A DNA stretch of 35,011 nt, from the NCBI GenBank assembly GCA_945897185.1, contig CAMDFC010000016.1, positions 1 to 35,011 on the forward strand, read 5' to 3'. Position numbers and translations under genes: made by a program. Every line of letters starts with the position of its first letter. The first letter of the stretch is position 1. This stretch comes from Chitinophaga pinensis (GTDB lineage: Bacteria > Bacteroidota > Bacteroidia > Chitinophagales > Chitinophagaceae). The notes under the pieces were generated by a model. The model was not told where the DNA came from. It saw only the letters and a list, made by a program, of their open reading frames with translations, and ran no database searches. This document shows, one piece after another, positions 16,013 to 24,800 of this stretch.

Positions 16013-17359
16013 TTAGTTTTGATCTCCCTTTTTAACCTCAATGCTTGGTTTGTTCCTAGGTGCAGTGCTTGTCTGTTCCCTGTTAATTTGTAGTATGGGT
16101 TTTGGAGAGTCTGTAGCTTGTTTTAGTGCAGGTTGATTAGCGCTTGGTGATTGTATAACTAATTTAGTTCTGGGCTGCTGTTCCCTGTTTCCTATTCCCT
16201 GCCTACCGGCAGACAGGCTATCTCCCTGCTCCCTATTCCCCCGTCCCTTTCTCTTCTGTGCATTTCTATCTAAAGAACGTAAGCTGATTTGTCCAACTAC
16301 ATCTACAAATTGCGGTTCTACTTCTTTTACTTTTGAACCAGTATTAACATCAGCAGTTTCTAATTCCTCTGGCCTCATGCCTTTGTCGTTCATTGCTTTA
16401 ATTTCGCGTACCGTCTCTATGTTCAGTGGATATTGCTTGTTGCTATCTGGTAGCGTATACCACATGAGGTTTTTGAAAATATCTTTTTTGATAAGATGTG
16501 CCCTGCCTTTTGCGGTTTCTAAAACATCAACATGTTCAGGAAAATATTGTAAAGCATCTAGATAAGTATCTAGTTCATAGTTTAGGCAACATTTTAACCT
16601 TCCACATTGTCCGCTTAACTTGGTTTGGTTAATACTCAAGTTTTGGTAACGTGCCATGGCAGTAGTTACACTTTTGAACTCATTTAACCAGCTGCTGCAG
16701 CAGAGTTCCCTGCCACAACTTCCAATACCACCTACTTTTGCTGCTTCTTGTCTAGCGCCGATTTGCTTCATCTCCACTTTCACTTTAAACTCACCTGCAT
16801 AAAGTTTGATCAGCTCACGAAAATCAACACGGTCTTCTGCTGTATAAAAGAAAGTAGCTTTTCTGCCATCGGCTTGAAACTCTACTTCACTAATTTTCAT
16901 TATGATGTTCAATTGTTTGGCCATGGCTCTTGACCTTGCCAACGCTTCTTTTTCTCTAGACTTATTTTCTTGCCATTTTTGGATGTCTACTTCTGAAGCC
17001 CTTCTGAGTATTTTCTTTAGATCAGCATTGTCTTCTGCAATCCTTTTCTTTTTCAATTGTAGGCGAACCAATTCGCCACTCAAATTGACAGTGCCTACAT
17101 CAAAGCCGCCAACACCTTCAACACTCACGATCTCACCTTTATTAAAATGATGAAGTGTGGTATTCTTAAAATATTCTTTTCTGCTGCCGTTGTTAAAAGT
17201 AATTTCCACAATCCTGCAAGAAACTGCAGGATCAGTGAATGGAAGGTTTGCCAACCAATCATGCACATTTAGTCTATTACAACCGCCAGTGCTGCAACCA
17301 CCATTGCTGTTGCATCCGCTTGGCTTACCATCTTTTGTACCACAAGAACTACATCCCAT
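16013..17359 (-). CDS. PSP1-domain protein, RicT (YaaT)-like
   Basis: The 448-residue cytoplasmic protein has the PSP1 core with the two cysteine blocks CGRELCC and CGRLKCCLNYE, which resemble those of Bacillus subtilis RicT (YaaT). RicT is part of the Fe-S-containing Ric complex that affects RNase Y-dependent mRNA maturation; the role in Bacteroidota is not established. Residues 1-27 carry five extra cysteines (3, 6, 16, 22, 27) in a Gly/Ser-rich stretch. The C-terminal tail from about residue 330 is low-complexity and basic. At about residues 374-393 the tail is encoded by a palindromic repeat element. The gene lies 11 bases after holB on the same strand, a pairing also familiar from Firmicutes. 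Confidence 0.88.
   Translation of the reverse strand: MGCSSCGTKDGKPSGCNSNGGCSTGGCNRLNVHDWLANLPFTDPAVSCRIVEITFNNGSRKEYFKNTTLHHFNKGEIVSVEGVGGFDVGTVNLSGELVRLQLKKKRIAEDNADLKKILRRASEVDIQKWQENKSREKEALARSRAMAKQLNIIMKISEVEFQADGRKATFFYTAEDRVDFRELIKLYAGEFKVKVEMKQIGARQEAAKVGGIGSCGRELCCSSWLNEFKSVTTAMARYQNLSINQTKLSGQCGRLKCCLNYELDTYLDALQYFPEHVDVLETAKGRAHLIKKDIFKNLMWYTLPDSNKQYPLNIETVREIKAMNDKGMRPEELETADVNTGSKVKEVEPQFVDVVGQISLRSLDRNAQKRKGRGNREQGDSLSAGRQGIGNREQQPRTKLVIQSPSANQPALKQATDSPKPILQINREQTSTAPRNKPSIEVKKGDQN
16181..16240. repeat. Palindromic repeat element inside the PSP1 gene
   Basis: A near-palindromic core, GCCTACCGGCAGACAGGC at 16201-16218, is flanked by repeated CCCTATTCCCTG-like units (16181-16200 and 16226-16240). 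On the minus strand it aligns at roughly nine bases in ten, over some 35 bases, with the intergenic copy at 27765-27803. It encodes the repeated GNREQG motif in the PSP1 protein tail and keeps the frame open. Confidence 0.7.
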
Positions 17360-17370
17360 TTGCTTATTTA

Positions 17371-18564
17371 TCAGTAAGTCAAAATTACTGATTTATCCTT
17401 AATGATATGATATATTTTGATGCTGAGCGCCATGAAGAGTATTTTGGCATTTGCATTTCGCTCAATATAATAGATGGATTTATTCAGTTCGTCCACCAAA
17501 GCCTCTATTTGGTCGGTTGCGATTAGTTTCAGTAATCGCGTTGCAAAATCTGCTTCCTCCTCTGTAATTGGTGGCGTCTTTCCGGTATTGGCGATATGTA
17601 CCGAAGAGGAGAGTAAATGAATGAAATACATGAGAAACTGTTTTTGTTTCTCTCTTCCTAATTTACTGGTTTCTTCCACCCATTTCACCTGAGAGGCTGG
17701 TCCGTTTTTTAAAATGGCATTCAGCCATTCTCTGAGCATAGATTGCCAATCTTCATCACCATGGTGAAGTAATTGAAATGCTTCTCTGAGGTTTCCTTGT
17801 GCCAGCGGAGCCAAGGTTATTGCCTTTTCTTTTGGAACGGCTTGCGTGGAGATTAACCATTGTTGAATGTCTACCGACTGCAATGGATTTATTTTGATCA
17901 GCTGTGTTCTTGAAAGAATGGTTGGAAGAATTTTTGATTCATCCTCTGCCACAAAAATAAACAGTGTTTTCTCTGGAGGTTCTTCCACCAATTTGAGCAA
18001 TTTATTGCCAGAGTTACCAAGATATTCGGGTAACCATTGTATCAAAATTTTGTAGCCGCTTTCAAAACTTTTAAGGTTGAGTTTTTTGATGATGGCTTCA
18101 CATTCATGCGCGGTAATGTTTCCTTGTTTGTTGTCAGCACCCAGACATTGAAGCCAATCGTATGCATTTCCAAAAGGAGTTTGTGCAATAAAACTTCTCC
18201 ATTCAACTATAAAATCATTACAAACGGGTTTTTCTAATCCAGCTTTTGTAACTGTTGGAAAAGAGAAGTGAATGTCAGGATGCATAAGCATCGATGCTTT
18301 TTTGCAAGAGGGACAAATTCCGCAAGCATCATTGACCAATGATGCTTGCGGAAGTATTTCTTCACCAAATAAACTTTTTGTAATTGGGTTGGTAGTAGCA
18401 TTTTTTTCACAAACAATATATTGTGAAAATGCGAGTGCAAGTTGCAATGCACCTCCTCCTTCTTTTCCAAGAAATAAAAGTGCGTGACTTAATCGGTTGT
18501 TCTCAACAAGACCTCTAAGTTTTTCTTTGACACCATGCTGACCAGCTACATCGGAAAAAAGCAT
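17371..18564 (-). CDS. holB: DNA polymerase III delta' subunit (clamp-loader)
   Basis: Delta' is the non-ATPase arm of the clamp loader that places the sliding clamp on DNA. The 397-residue protein has the AAA+ fold with a degenerate Walker A (FLGKEGGGAL in place of GxxGxGKT), as usual for delta'. A zinc-ribbon cysteine group follows, with one Cys near residue 51 and then CGICPSC. The sensor-1/SRC-like segment is ILSRTQLI. The start at 18564 is preferred because the upstream in-frame TTG at 18570 is part of a TATCTTTG promoter box. The gene follows the peroxidase gene by 32 bases and precedes the PSP1 gene by 11. Confidence 0.9.
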   Translation of the reverse strand: MLFSDVAGQHGVKEKLRGLVENNRLSHALLFLGKEGGGALQLALAFSQYIVCEKNATTNPITKSLFGEEILPQASLVNDACGICPSCKKASMLMHPDIHFSFPTVTKAGLEKPVCNDFIVEWRSFIAQTPFGNAYDWLQCLGADNKQGNITAHECEAIIKKLNLKSFESGYKILIQWLPEYLGNSGNKLLKLVEEPPEKTLFIFVAEDESKILPTILSRTQLIKINPLQSVDIQQWLISTQAVPKEKAITLAPLAQGNLREAFQLLHHGDEDWQSMLREWLNAILKNGPASQVKWVEETSKLGREKQKQFLMYFIHLLSSSVHIANTGKTPPITEEEADFATRLLKLIATDQIEALVDELNKSIYYIERNANAKILFMALSIKIYHIIKDKSVILTY

Positions 18565-18567
18565 GAC

Positions 18568-18575
18568 CAAAGATA
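18568..18575 (-). promoter_or_regulatory. -7 promoter box before holB
   Basis: The minus strand reads TATCTTTG, an exact match to the -7 consensus, ending only three bases before the ATG at 18564. It indicates a leaderless holB-PSP1 transcript independent of the upstream peroxidase gene. No clear -33 is visible. Confidence 0.6.
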
Positions 18576-18596
18576 CTCAACAACTCTGAGATGTGG

Positions 18597-19115
18597 TTAT
18601 TGTAACTGGTTTGTGATTTCTTCACTCATGGGACTCACCTTGCTTGGATATACTGCAAGTAGTTTTCCTTTTTCGTCCAACAAGAATTTTGTAAAATTCC
18701 ATTTTATTTCAGCGTCCATAACACCGTTATCAGTTTTGTTCGTAAGCCATTTAAACAACGGGTGAATGTCTTCGCCTTTTACAGATACTTTTTCAGCCAT
18801 GATAAAACTCACACCATAATTTTTTTTGCAGAAATCATTTATTTCAGCATTAGATCCCGGTTCTTGTCCCCCAAAATTATTGGCAGGAAATCCAATGATT
18901 ACCAACTTACTGCCATAAGCTTTGTGTAATTTTTCAAGTTCAACATACTGAGGCGTGTAGCCACATTTTGAGGCCGTATTTACAATCAATATTTTTTTAC
19001 CCTTGAATTTAGAAAAGTCAATGGTAGCTCCATCAATTGAAGGGACTTTAAATTGGTATACATTGGCTGGTCCGGCTGCAAAAATTGTCATGGCAATTAT
19101 GAGTAACTTGATCAT
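18597..19115 (-). CDS. Glutathione peroxidase-family thiol peroxidase, exported
   Basis: The 172-residue protein is a GPx-like peroxidase that reduces hydroperoxides. The peroxidatic residue is Cys51 (ASKCGYTPQY), a cysteine rather than selenocysteine. The remaining tetrad is Gln84 (FGGQEPG), Trp139 and Asn140 (WNFTKFL). A second cysteine, Cys96 in INDFCKKNYG, sits where the resolving cysteine is found in thioredoxin-dependent members, so thioredoxin rather than glutathione is the likely reductant. Residues 1-15 form a hydrophobic signal-like segment, suggesting export to the periplasm. It lies 68 bases downstream of comF and 32 bases upstream of holB. Confidence 0.92.
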   Translation of the reverse strand: MIKLLIIAMTIFAAGPANVYQFKVPSIDGATIDFSKFKGKKILIVNTASKCGYTPQYVELEKLHKAYGSKLVIIGFPANNFGGQEPGSNAEINDFCKKNYGVSFIMAEKVSVKGEDIHPLFKWLTNKTDNGVMDAEIKWNFTKFLLDEKGKLLAVYPSKVSPMSEEITNQLQ

Positions 19116-19183
19116 ATAATTAGTTTTTGAGTCTGTAAATTAACAAATCCTACTTGAAAAAGTTGTGCAAGTCCGGCTAAATT

Positions 19184-19879
19184 TTACAAGGTAAAGGCAA
19201 GGCTAGAAATAGCAACCGACTTTGATCCAGCGTTTAGTAGGGTTTGGGCGCATGCCTCCGTAGATGCACCGGTGGTAATCACATCGTCTACCAACAGAAT
19301 GTGTTTATTTCTGATTTTATTGGAATCGTTAACGGAAAAAACAGCGTGTACATTTTCCCATCGTTCTAGTCTCGTTTTTTTTGTCTGGGTACTTGTGTTT
19401 TCAGTTCTAACTAAAAGTGTATCATCGTATTCACGCCCTGTTATTTTGCGTATTCCATCGCAAAGTAAGGACGCTTGGTTGTATCCTCTTTTTTTTAATT
19501 TTTTTGGATGCAGTGGCATGGGAATTAACAGATCCACTTCATTTTCGCTGAAAAAAGGGGTCAATAGGTTTCCCATTGCAATCCCTAAATAAATGCCCAG
19601 TTTTTGCTGTTCCTTGTATTTGACTTGGTGGATGAGTTGCTGCAATGGAGTTTGTTCTACATAATAGAACGTGCTACAGGCAAATTTGATGTTGGTTCGG
19701 CCCCAGAAAAGCTTTTCAATCGGGTTGTTTCTGATTTTTTCAAATTGAGTGTAGGGGAGGGAACTGAGACAGCTGATACAAATAAATTCAGTTTCATCAA
19801 TTTCATTGTCCCCACACCCAAAACACAGGGAGGGGTAGAACAAATGTGAAAAAGCACTGAAAACCGGATAGATTTTCAA
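19184..19879 (-). CDS. comF: ComF-family phosphoribosyltransferase-like protein
   Basis: The 231-residue protein has the ComF N-terminal zinc finger (CFGC, then CISC; Cys19, 22, 34, 37) and a C-terminal phosphoribosyltransferase domain with the PRPP loop ILLVDDVITTGAS and the PMPLHPKKLKKRGYNQ segment. ComF proteins are needed for natural transformation in several bacteria and act inside the cell on incoming single-stranded DNA. The start is TTG at 19879: no ATG occurs near the N terminus, and the frame is closed upstream by the radA stop, which is in the same frame and separated by only two codons. Adjacent radA, itself linked to branch migration during recombination, makes a joint role in DNA uptake or repair plausible. 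Confidence 0.88.
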   Translation of the reverse strand: MKIYPVFSAFSHLFYPSLCFGCGDNEIDETEFICISCLSSLPYTQFEKIRNNPIEKLFWGRTNIKFACSTFYYVEQTPLQQLIHQVKYKEQQKLGIYLGIAMGNLLTPFFSENEVDLLIPMPLHPKKLKKRGYNQASLLCDGIRKITGREYDDTLLVRTENTSTQTKKTRLERWENVHAVFSVNDSNKIRNKHILLVDDVITTGASTEACAQTLLNAGSKSVAISSLAFTL

Positions 19880-19885
19880 GATTAA

Positions 19886-21250
19886 CTATTTGAAAATACT
19901 TCTGTAGACCTCCTCAACCAAAGCAACAGAGATGGTTTTAATACCTTTGTGTGGTTCTGATTTTCTATTGTATTTGCTGATCACAATGCTTTCGAAGCCC
20001 AGCTTTTCCGCTTCAGATATCCTTTGGTCAACTCGATTAACGGCCCTGATCTCCCCGCTGAGTCCAATTTCTCCTGCAAAACAGATTTTTTGGGAAAGTG
20101 GAATGTCTTCATACGAGCTTAAAAGCGCAAAAACCATAGCCAGGTCAATTGCTGGATCTTCAATTTTTAATCCACCCGCAATGTTTACAAAAACATCTTT
20201 CGTGCCAAAATGAAAGCCCCCTCTTTTTTCAAGTACTGCCAAAAGCAATTGCAATCTTCTCAAATCAAAACCACTAGCTGTTCGTTGTGGTGTTCCATAT
20301 ACCGAAGGTGTTACCAATGCTTGTACTTCTATTAATAATGGACGAAGTCCTTCCATGGTTGCACCAATTGCAATACCACTGAGTTGTTCTTCTTTTTGGT
20401 TAATTAAAATATCTGAAGGATTGGTTACTGGTTTCATACCGGTACCTGTCATTTCATAAATACCCAATTCTGCTGTTGATCCAAATCTGTTTTTTGTGGT
20501 TCTTAAAATTCGATACGCATAATGTTGGTCACCCTCAAATTGCAACACGGTATCTACCATGTGTTCTAATAATTTTGGACCAGCAATACTTCCATCTTTT
20601 GTGATATGTCCAATTAAAAAAACAGGGGTCTGTGTTTCTTTAGCATAGCGTTGAAATTCAGCAGTACATTCCCTGATTTGAGAAATAGTTCCAGGTGATG
20701 AATCGATGTAAGGGGATTGAATCGTTTGTATCGAATCGATGATCACCAAATCAGGTTTTATTTTTTTTATCTCTTGAAACACGCTCTGGGTGGATGTTTC
20801 AGTGAGTATATAAAACTCATCATGTTGGATGTTAATGCGATTTGCTCTCATCTTAATTTGCTGTTCACTTTCCTCACCACTTACGTACAAGATTTTTAAA
20901 TCGTGTAACATCAATGCATCTTGTAGAAAGAGGGTCGATTTTCCTATACCGGGTTCACCAGCCACAAGCACCAAACTTCCACGTACAATTCCACCACCCA
21001 AAACACGATTTAGTTCTTCATCTTTAGTAATGATGCGCTGCTTTTCTTCTGAAACAACTTCATGCAAAGCAATACTCTTGTTGTTGCCCTGTTGATGTTC
21101 TTTCCAACTTTCTTTAGAGCCCAGTTGTTCTTTGTGAATGATTTCTTCGGTGAATGAATTCCATTCATGGCAAGCAGGACATTTACCTGCCCATTTTGCA
21201 GATTCATATCCACACTGTTTACAGAAAAATGCTTTTTTAATTTTGCTCAT
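19886..21250 (-). CDS. radA: DNA repair protein RadA (Sms)
   Basis: RadA is a DnaB-like hexameric helicase that drives branch migration in recombination. The 454-residue protein has the N-terminal zinc finger (Cys10, Cys13, Cys24, Cys27), Walker A GEPGIGKST, Walker B region LVIIDSIQT, the RadA-specific KNRFG motif (TTKNRFGS), and a Lon-protease-like C-terminal domain with GEIGLSGEIRAV. The start at 21250 (MSKIKKAFFC) puts the zinc finger at its usual position. An in-frame ATG at 21358 would add 36 low-complexity residues encoded by repeat-like intergenic DNA and is rejected. radA leads the run radA-comF, with six bases between the stop of one and the start of the next. Confidence 0.95.
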   Translation of the reverse strand: MSKIKKAFFCKQCGYESAKWAGKCPACHEWNSFTEEIIHKEQLGSKESWKEHQQGNNKSIALHEVVSEEKQRIITKDEELNRVLGGGIVRGSLVLVAGEPGIGKSTLFLQDALMLHDLKILYVSGEESEQQIKMRANRINIQHDEFYILTETSTQSVFQEIKKIKPDLVIIDSIQTIQSPYIDSSPGTISQIRECTAEFQRYAKETQTPVFLIGHITKDGSIAGPKLLEHMVDTVLQFEGDQHYAYRILRTTKNRFGSTAELGIYEMTGTGMKPVTNPSDILINQKEEQLSGIAIGATMEGLRPLLIEVQALVTPSVYGTPQRTASGFDLRRLQLLLAVLEKRGGFHFGTKDVFVNIAGGLKIEDPAIDLAMVFALLSSYEDIPLSQKICFAGEIGLSGEIRAVNRVDQRISEAEKLGFESIVISKYNRKSEPHKGIKTISVALVEEVYRSIFK

Positions 21251-21404
21251 TAAGTGAAAGTAAACATCATTGATGTAATGATAAAGAGAATTACAACTGA
21301 TGTGTTGTGTATTAATACTTGAGTCTGGTGTTGTGAGTTGTGGGTTAGTCAATTTCAAAAATTATAGTATGTTATTCTTCGAAGTACATTATAAAAACAT
21401 ACAA

Positions 21405-21432
21405 CGCATAACGCATAACCTATAACCCATAA
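21405..21432. repeat. Heptamer tandem repeat
   Basis: Four consecutive heptamers read CGCATAA, CGCATAA, CCTATAA, CCCATAA. The first two are identical and the others differ by one or two bases. There is no spacer structure, so it is not a CRISPR. Confidence 0.7.
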
Positions 21433-21458
21433 CTTCTTTGAACGCCTACAAAAACCAA

Positions 21459-21499
21459 AGGGCCAGCAAAAGCCGACCCTTCAGTACTTACTAACCCAT
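21459..21499. other. Hairpin plus 16-base motif shared with 6751-6781
   Basis: An imperfect hairpin (AGGGCCAGC, loop AAAA, GCCGACCCT; seven of nine pairs) occupies 21459-21480. It is followed within four bases by GTACTTACTAACCCAT at 21484-21499. The motif differs by one base from that at 6766-6781, which also follows a hairpin ending in CCC. Strand is unknown. Confidence 0.4.
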
Positions 21500-21797
21500 T
21501 AAATTCTCCCACTAAATTACAAATTGAAACCACACTTCAAAATTAATTTTTAAACCTGTTGATAACTTTTCAATATCCTGCTCCAGCGCATATGTTTTTG
21601 AATTAGAATATATTTTTTGTGTAAATAATTATATATCAATTAGTTGTAAATTTTCTGTTTATACTTTGGGAGAAGTGCCAACTCCGCTGGTTTAACAAAT
21701 TTACGCTATATGGGGTATTTTTTATTTCAAAGGGGGTTTGGCTTCAGGCACATTGTTTATGCCTTTTATTAAATAACTGTTGATGTATTTTTAACAA

Positions 21798-21831
21798 TTT
21801 GTTCATAAGCGTTAAATTATTATTATATTCG
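21798..21831 (+). promoter_or_regulatory. Candidate promoter of the susC locus
   Basis: TTTG at 21798-21801 and TATATTCG at 21824-21831 (one mismatch from TAnnTTTG) are 22 bases apart, the same spacing as at gldH. They predict a start near 21836 and a 5' leader of about 35 bases. Confidence 0.45.
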
Positions 21832-21871
21832 CTATGGACATTCATCGTTTTAATTAACAAAAATCAACTGC

Positions 21872-24800
21872 ATGAGAAAACTTACACTGTTCATGTGCTG
21901 TTTGCTTTTTGCAATACCAGGGGTATTTGCGCAAACAGTAGTCAAGGGAAAGGTATCGGATGCCGATGGCTCTCCTTTGTCTGGTGTATCAATCAAAGTG
22001 GCTGGTTCCCAAACGGGCACCACATCAGCTGCTGATGGTACATTTTCGCTTTCTGTTAAGGACCTTAACACTGCGTTAGAGGTTTCTTACATTGGGTACG
22101 ATCCTACTAAGGTTCGTTCCGGATCAAATCTTTCAAACATTCAGCTTAAGTCTTCCACTACTGGTTTGCAGGAGGTGGTTGTAACAGCGCAAGGTATCCG
22201 CAGGGAGAAAAAAGCCCTGGGTTATGCAGTTGCTACTGTTGACAAAAAGGCACTTGAGCTCCGTCCTGATGGCGACGTTGTTCGTCTATTGGCCGGTAAG
22301 GCTCCTGGTGTTGACATTCTTAACGCGAGTGGTATGTCAGGTTCTGGTACCAACATCGTTATCCGTGGTGTAAACACCATTAGTGGTAGCTCTACTCCGC
22401 TTTTCATTGTGGATGGTGTACCTTTCGATGCATCTACCAACAACCAGGCCAGCTTCGTTTATGGTAACACCACTTCAAGCCGTTTCTTGGATCTAGATCC
22501 AAACAGCATTGAGAACATCAGTGTTTTGAAAGGGTTGAGTGCAACTACACTTTATGGTGAATTAGGCCGTAATGGTGTGGTAATGGTAACTACCAAGAAT
22601 GGTGCAACACGCAAGTCGAACAAGAAAATGGAAGTAACTGTTTCACAATCTTTGTTCCAAAATACGGTTGCCAACCTTCCTGACTACCAATATTCATATG
22701 GTGGTGGTTTCGACCAATCAGTAGGTTTTGCTTTCTTCAGTAACTGGGGAGCAAAATTCAAGGATTCTCCTGGTCCATACGATTCAGTAAACCATCCTTA
22801 TAATACTGCTGCACTTGCTGCTGCTTTCCCGCAGTTTCAGGGTAAGAAAGTTCCATTTAAGCCTATCCGTGACAACGTAAAGAATTTCTTCAACACGGGT
22901 TTGATTAAAACTACTTCAGTTGGTGTGTCCAGCTCAAGCGGAAATGGTTCAAGTTTTAACGCGAACTATACGTATATGGATGATGAAGGCTTTACCCCAG
23001 GTAACCGCCTTATCAAGAATACTTTTGGATTGGGTGGTACTGCAAAGTTGAGTAATAAGTTTACCGTAAATGGTACTTTCAACTATGCTATCACTGATTT
23101 CAAAGCGCCTCCAACAGCTACTGGTTTCGGTTCGAACCCTTCAGCATCTTCGGTTTTCGGTAACCTTCTTTATACACCGATTGCGGTTGATCTTTTTGGT
23201 TTACCATACGAGAACCCATTAGATAAAGGTTCTGTTTACTATCGCCCAAGTAATGATATTCAGCATCCAATATGGACTGTTAAGAATTCATTTACTGGTC
23301 AGAAAATCAACAGGATTTTTGGAAACATGGCAATTAAATACGACATAGCCAAGAACATGAACATTATGTATCGTGTGGGTTATGATCAATATAGCGACTT
23401 TAACTTTTATTCTCAGAATAAAGGTGGTGTAGTTGGTGGTAACGACTTCCAATTGGGTTTCCACAGAACGGTTGCAGGAGCTAACATGATCTGGGATCAT
23501 TCATTGCTTTACAACTGGCAAGCAGAGATCAACTCTGATTGGAGATTGAATGTAGATGCGGGTTTGAACTCACAAGACAGGAATTATGAGCAAATCGGAC
23601 AGCGTTCAACTCAACAGCTTGTATATGGTCTTTTTGATCATGACAACTTCATTATTCATGACAACAACACAGAAGATGGCGGACGTATTGACTTCAAGTC
23701 TAGGTTCCTTTCTTTGGGTGCATTTGCACAAGGTTTGTTGAGCTACAAAGAATACTTGTATTTCACTATAGGTGGAAGAAACAGCTGGTCTTCAAACTTG
23801 GAGCAGGCTAACCGTTCTATCTTTTATCCTTCATTCAGTGGATCATTTATTCCAACTTCTGCATTCGAGTCACTTCAGAATAACAATGTGTTGAATTATT
23901 TGAAATTACGTGCTGGTTACTCAACAAGTGCGAACTTTGGTTCTCCTTATGCAACACGTCCTATTCTTAGTATCAATACCAACCAGTTTGTTGATCGTGG
24001 TGCAAACATTTATAACTCAAACAGCATCTCTAACCGTCTTCCAAATCCAAATTTGAGACCAGAGTTGTTGCAAGAGTTTGAAGTTGGATTTGAGGGTAAG
24101 TTGTTCAACAACAGAATGAATGTTGATTTCACTTACTACAATAGAAATTCAAAAGACCAGATCCTTTCACGTGAATTGGATCCTTCTACAGGATTTACTG
24201 TTACTTCAATCAACGCAGGTGCTGTTCGTAACCAAGGTATCGAGCTTCAACTCGGATACAATGTTATCCGTAACAAAGATTGGAACTGGCAGGTGGATGT
24301 TAACTACTTCCAAAACAGGAACAAGGTTACGCTTCCTTCAGACATCAAGCAGATTGTTATCGATGGTTTCAGCAACGAAGGTTTGTTTGCAATCAACGGA
24401 CTACCATTGGGTGTAATCCAAGGTTCTTACTCTAAGAGAGATACTGGTTCAACAGCTGTTAACGCAAAACCAACTGGTAAGCGTATTGTTGACAACAATG
24501 GTAACTACGTTTCTTCAAATCAATTGGGAATCATTGGTGATCCAAATCCAGATTTCAAATTGACTGGTATCAGTACTTTAAGCTACAAAGGAATTACCTT
24601 CCGTATGCAGTGGGATTATACACAAGGTGGAGACATGTTGGCGTATACTCCAGGTACAGTAGTTGGTCGTGGTTTGTCAGCGGATACTGATTTTGATCGT
24701 ACACTTCCTTTGATCCTACCAGGTGTGAAGACAGATGGTACGCCAAACGATATCCAGATCAGTGCAAGTGCTACATTCTTCAACAACCTTTCTGGTTTCT

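Larger units (their letters stand above)
21251..21871. other. 621-base intergenic region between divergent radA and susC
   Basis: No supportable protein gene is seen. From left to right it holds GT-rich repeat-like DNA next to radA (about 21325-21350), a heptamer tandem repeat (21405-21432), an imperfect hairpin and the 16-base shared motif (21459-21499), a long AT-rich stretch, a weak hairpin AGGCA/TGCCT at 21746-21764 followed by a short T run, and the susC promoter candidate at 21798-21831. The length is unusual for this otherwise tightly packed window. Confidence 0.6.

Noticed and set aside
16377-17150. Open frames opposite the PSP1 gene and similar frames opposite other genes
   Set aside because: They are antisense shadows of well-conserved genes, have no family resemblance and lack promoter boxes.
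21251-21358. Longer RadA starting at 21358 (36 extra residues)
   Set aside because: The extension is low-complexity, encoded by repeat-like intergenic DNA, and would displace the zinc finger from its normal place at the N terminus. ATG 21250 gives the standard protein.
21405-21432. CRISPR array
   Set aside because: The units are seven bases, contiguous and without spacers; no cas gene is present.
21746-21764. Terminator in the susC leader
   Set aside because: The stem is only five bases and the T run is short, too weak to call.
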